Source of the DNA: Sphingopyxis sp. H053 | GTDB taxonomy: Bacteria; Pseudomonadota; Alphaproteobacteria; Sphingomonadales; Sphingomonadaceae | Assembly (NCBI RefSeq): GCF_001468225.1 | Contig: NZ_LNRU01000008.1 | Coordinates: 62,001 to 126,000, forward strand | Length of the DNA: 64,000 nt | Direction of reading: 5' to 3' | In this document: piece after piece, positions 62,253 to 64,000 of the stretch | Position numbering within the stretch: the stretch's first letter is position 1 | How the letters are laid out: every line of letters starts with the position of its first letter | Notes under the pieces: model-generated | Told to the model about the DNA's origin: nothing | Database searches by the model: none | What the model saw: only the letters and a program-made list of their open reading frames with translations | Translations under genes and position numbers: made by a program

Positions 62253-63224
62253 ATGGCCGCCAATCCCGATGCCATCGCATTCCGGAGCGCGCTCGGCGCG
62301 TTTGCAACCGGGGTCACGATCGTCACGACGCGGAATGCGGCGGGCGAAGATTGCGGACTGACCGCCAACAGCTTCAACTCGGTCTCGCTCGATCCGCCGA
62401 TGGTGCTGTGGAGCCTCGCGCGCACGTCGAAGAGCATGGAGGCGTTTCAGGGCGCCGCGCATTTCGCGGTGCATATCCTCGCCGCCGATCAGGAGGCGCT
62501 CTCAAACGGTTTCGCCAAACGCGGCGCGGACAAGTTCGCCGGTGCCAAAATCGAGCGCGGCGAAGGCGACGTGCCGCTGCTCACCGGCTGTACCGCGCGT
62601 TTCCAGTGCCGCACCGCCTATCAATATGAGGGCGGCGACCACATCATCTTCGTGGGCGAGGTCATTGCTTTCGACCATGAGGACCGCGCACCCCTGCTCT
62701 TCCATGGCGGCCGCTACGCGCTTGCCGCGCGCAAGGCCGCGATGCTCACCGCCTGCGACGCCGGCGCGCAGCCCGCGGGCAGTTTTGGCGAGGATTTTCT
62801 CGGCTATCTGCTCGGCCGCGCGCATTTCCAACTCTATGGGCGGATGCAGGAAAGCTTGCGCGATCATCATCTCGACGCCACCGATCACTTCATCCTGAGC
62901 GTGCTGGGAATAAACGACGGACGCACCATAACCGAGATCGACGGTCTGATCGGCTATACCGGCGCGCACATCACCCCCGATCGTATCGCATCGCTCGCGG
63001 CGCGCGACATCGTCCGGACCGATACGCCCGACCGGATATGGCTGACCGACACCGGCCGGCGTGTCCTCGTCGAACTCGCCGCCGCCGCCAAGGCCGCCGA
63101 GGAGGACGCGCTGGGCGCTTTCGACGAGAATGAAACCGCGCTGCTCAAGCATCTGCTCAAACATGTCATCCGCAGCACCGATCCCGGACTTCCTGATCCG
63201 TGGGCGGCGCAGGAGACACCGTAA
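62253..63224 (+). CDS. flavin reductase fused to MarR-like domain (HPAH C1-like)
   Basis: 323 aa. Residues about 8-165 are a flavin reductase-like domain: FRSALGAFATGVTIVTTRNAAGEDCGLTANSFNSVSLDPPMVLWSL, HFAVHILAADQEALSNGFA and HIIFVGEVIAFDHEDRAPLLFHGGRYA. Residues about 175-315 resemble a MarR winged-helix protein: LLGRAHFQLYGRMQESLRDHHLDATDHFILSVL, TITEIDGLIGYTGAHITPDRIASLAARDIVR, DRIWLTDTGRRVLVEL. The same fusion is known in the C1 reductase of p-hydroxyphenylacetate hydroxylase of Acinetobacter, where the aromatic substrate relieves inhibition by the MarR-like part. It would supply reduced FMN to a monooxygenase that is not in the window. It is followed 32 bp later by the VOC gene. Confidence 0.85.
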   Translation: MAANPDAIAFRSALGAFATGVTIVTTRNAAGEDCGLTANSFNSVSLDPPMVLWSLARTSKSMEAFQGAAHFAVHILAADQEALSNGFAKRGADKFAGAKIERGEGDVPLLTGCTARFQCRTAYQYEGGDHIIFVGEVIAFDHEDRAPLLFHGGRYALAARKAAMLTACDAGAQPAGSFGEDFLGYLLGRAHFQLYGRMQESLRDHHLDATDHFILSVLGINDGRTITEIDGLIGYTGAHITPDRIASLAARDIVRTDTPDRIWLTDTGRRVLVELAAAAKAAEEDALGAFDENETALLKHLLKHVIRSTDPGLPDPWAAQETP

Positions 63225-63256
63225 ACGCGACGCCCATAATGAAGGAATGCCCGAGG

Positions 63257-63805
63257 ATGGAGAAGATACGGACAATCGCGGGGCATGGCCCGATCTCCCA
63301 GATCGCCTGGCTGACCGAGAATCTGGATCGCGCGATCGACCAATGGCGCCTCCTCGCGGGCGTGGGGCCCTGGACCGTCTATCGCAACGTCACACTCGAC
63401 GGCCACTATCGCGGCGCGCCCGCGACGATCGGGATCGATGTCGGACTCGCGTATCAAGGCGAGACCCAGATCGAACTGATCGCGCCGCACGGCACCGGCC
63501 CCTCGCCCTATCATGACGAAAATGGCCGCGTACGCGTGGGCATGCACCATGTCGCCTGGCTGGTCGACGATGTCGCGGCGGCCGCGAAGAATGCCGCCGC
63601 CGCGGGTCTCGTTCCCGTCTTCAGCGCCGAGAGCGGGGGCGGTGCAACGCGCGTCGCCTATCTCGAGGCCCCCGACGAACCCGCGATCCTGCTCGAACTG
63701 ATCGAGGCGACGCCGATGATCCGCGACGGCTTCACGGCAGGGACCGCCGCCGCCCGCGATTGGGACGGCAGCAACCCCGTTACCATTTTCGACTTCGCAG
63801 CCTGA
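63257..63805 (+). CDS. VOC-superfamily (glyoxalase-like) protein
   Basis: 182 aa from ATG 63257 (MEKIRTIAGHGPISQIAWLTENLDRAI), with AAGGA 10 bp upstream; ATG 63239 is also possible. Two beta-alpha-beta-beta-beta units are visible: residues about 10-95 (ISQIAWLTENLDRAIDQWRLLAGVGPW ... QIELIAPHGTGPSPYHDE) and about 100-165 (GMHHVAWLVDDVAAAAKNAAAAGLVPV ... PAILLELIEATP). The His and Glu positions expected for metal binding are in place. VOC members include epimerases, lyases and ring-cleaving dioxygenases; which applies is not clear. It sits 9 bp before the EthD-like gene, so they are co-translated. Confidence 0.82.
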   Translation: MEKIRTIAGHGPISQIAWLTENLDRAIDQWRLLAGVGPWTVYRNVTLDGHYRGAPATIGIDVGLAYQGETQIELIAPHGTGPSPYHDENGRVRVGMHHVAWLVDDVAAAAKNAAAAGLVPVFSAESGGGATRVAYLEAPDEPAILLELIEATPMIRDGFTAGTAAARDWDGSNPVTIFDFAA

Positions 63806-63814
63806 GGGAGCATC

Positions 63815-64000
63815 ATGGAAAAGATCATTTACGCTCTGTGGAAAGACAGCGCGGAGGAAGACGCACGCTTCACCGCGCGGCTGCTGGGCGACATTGCGCC
63901 GCGGCTTGGAGGACTGGCGCACGCGGTGCGCGTCAATGTCCAGGACGACAGCGTCGCGAACGGCACCTCGCCGCGCATGACCTCGACCCGCCCGCAGATG
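63815..64000 (+). CDS. EthD-like protein, N-terminal part
   Basis: ATG 63815 after GAGGGAG, open to the right edge (62 codons seen). MEKIIYALWKDSAEEDARFTARLLGD and the following IAPRLGGLAHAVRVNVQDD have the look of the EthD/dabb-type alpha/beta barrel proteins found in sphingomonad catabolic loci beside VOC proteins. EthD-like proteins have been linked to ether and aromatic degradation without a clear enzymatic role. The C-terminus is outside the window. Confidence 0.6.
   Translation, partial: MEKIIYALWKDSAEEDARFTARLLGDIAPRLGGLAHAVRVNVQDDSVANGTSPRMTSTRPQM

Noticed and set aside
62253..63224. frameshift joining a flavin reductase to a separate MarR gene
   Set aside because: The frame is continuous without an internal stop, and the same two-domain order is known from the HPAH C1 reductase.

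Overview
The window looks like chromosomal DNA from a sphingomonad (Sphingomonadales, Alphaproteobacteria; Sphingopyxis- or Novosphingobium-like). This rests on uniformly high G+C and on five large TonB-dependent receptors, two of them of the 'VTAQKREE' type common in sphingomonads. A ManD-type mannonate dehydratase, Tat-exported Gfo/Idh/MocA oxidoreductases and a CGTCATCCCGGC dispersed palindrome point the same way. No rRNA, tRNA, CRISPR, IS element or phage gene was seen. It reads as a catabolic chromosome region organised into substrate-specific loci.

Region 1 (1-11.8 kb): the end of a PepSY-type membrane protein and a 57-aa membrane peptide are followed by a type I secretion locus. Two tail-to-tail paralogous right-handed beta-helix/RTX proteins (727 and 1603 aa) sit next to an HlyB-like ABC exporter with a C39-like domain and an HlyD-like adaptor.

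Region 2 (11.8-29.2 kb): a hexuronate utilisation locus. It contains a TonB receptor, mannonate dehydratase, fructuronate reductase, glucuronate isomerase, an ExuT-like MFS carrier, KDG kinase and a FadR-type GntR regulator. An adjacent operon encodes three Tat-exported Gfo/Idh/MocA proteins, an ApbE-like protein and a tandem DUF1080 protein. TTGG-N5-CCAA-like operators, mostly lying between recognisable -35 and -10 boxes, recur in front of the receptor, manD, the MFS gene, the kinase and the DUF1080 operon. This suggests one regulon joining glycoside 3-oxidation/cleavage to hexuronate breakdown.

Region 3 (29.5-34.3 kb): a TonB receptor, a DUF218 (YdcF-like) protein and an S1/P1-type nuclease/phospholipase.

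Region 4 (34.8-47.6 kb): a phosphonate locus. Under a divergent LysR regulator, a seven-gene unidirectional run encodes an Fe-alcohol dehydrogenase, phosphonoacetate hydrolase (PhnA), phosphonoacetaldehyde dehydrogenase (PhnY), an OPA-like MFS carrier, a TonB receptor, a secreted ENPP-like phosphodiesterase and acetyl-CoA synthetase. The 2-AEP transaminase PhnW is absent. The set fits a route from a 2-hydroxyethylphosphonate ester to phosphate plus acetyl-CoA and is the strongest candidate here for an undescribed system.

Region 5 (47.9-64 kb): an AraC-family remnant and an exported TPR-CHAT caspase-like protein precede two mirror-image modules. Each module has a TetR regulator with its own palindromic operator, a TonB receptor and an exported Cys-X5-Arg phosphatase. 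The left module adds a metallophosphoesterase and an SDR. The right adds a flavin reductase fused to a MarR-like domain, a VOC protein and a truncated EthD-like gene. Phosphoester or phosphonate hydrolases recur from 29.5 to 62 kb.
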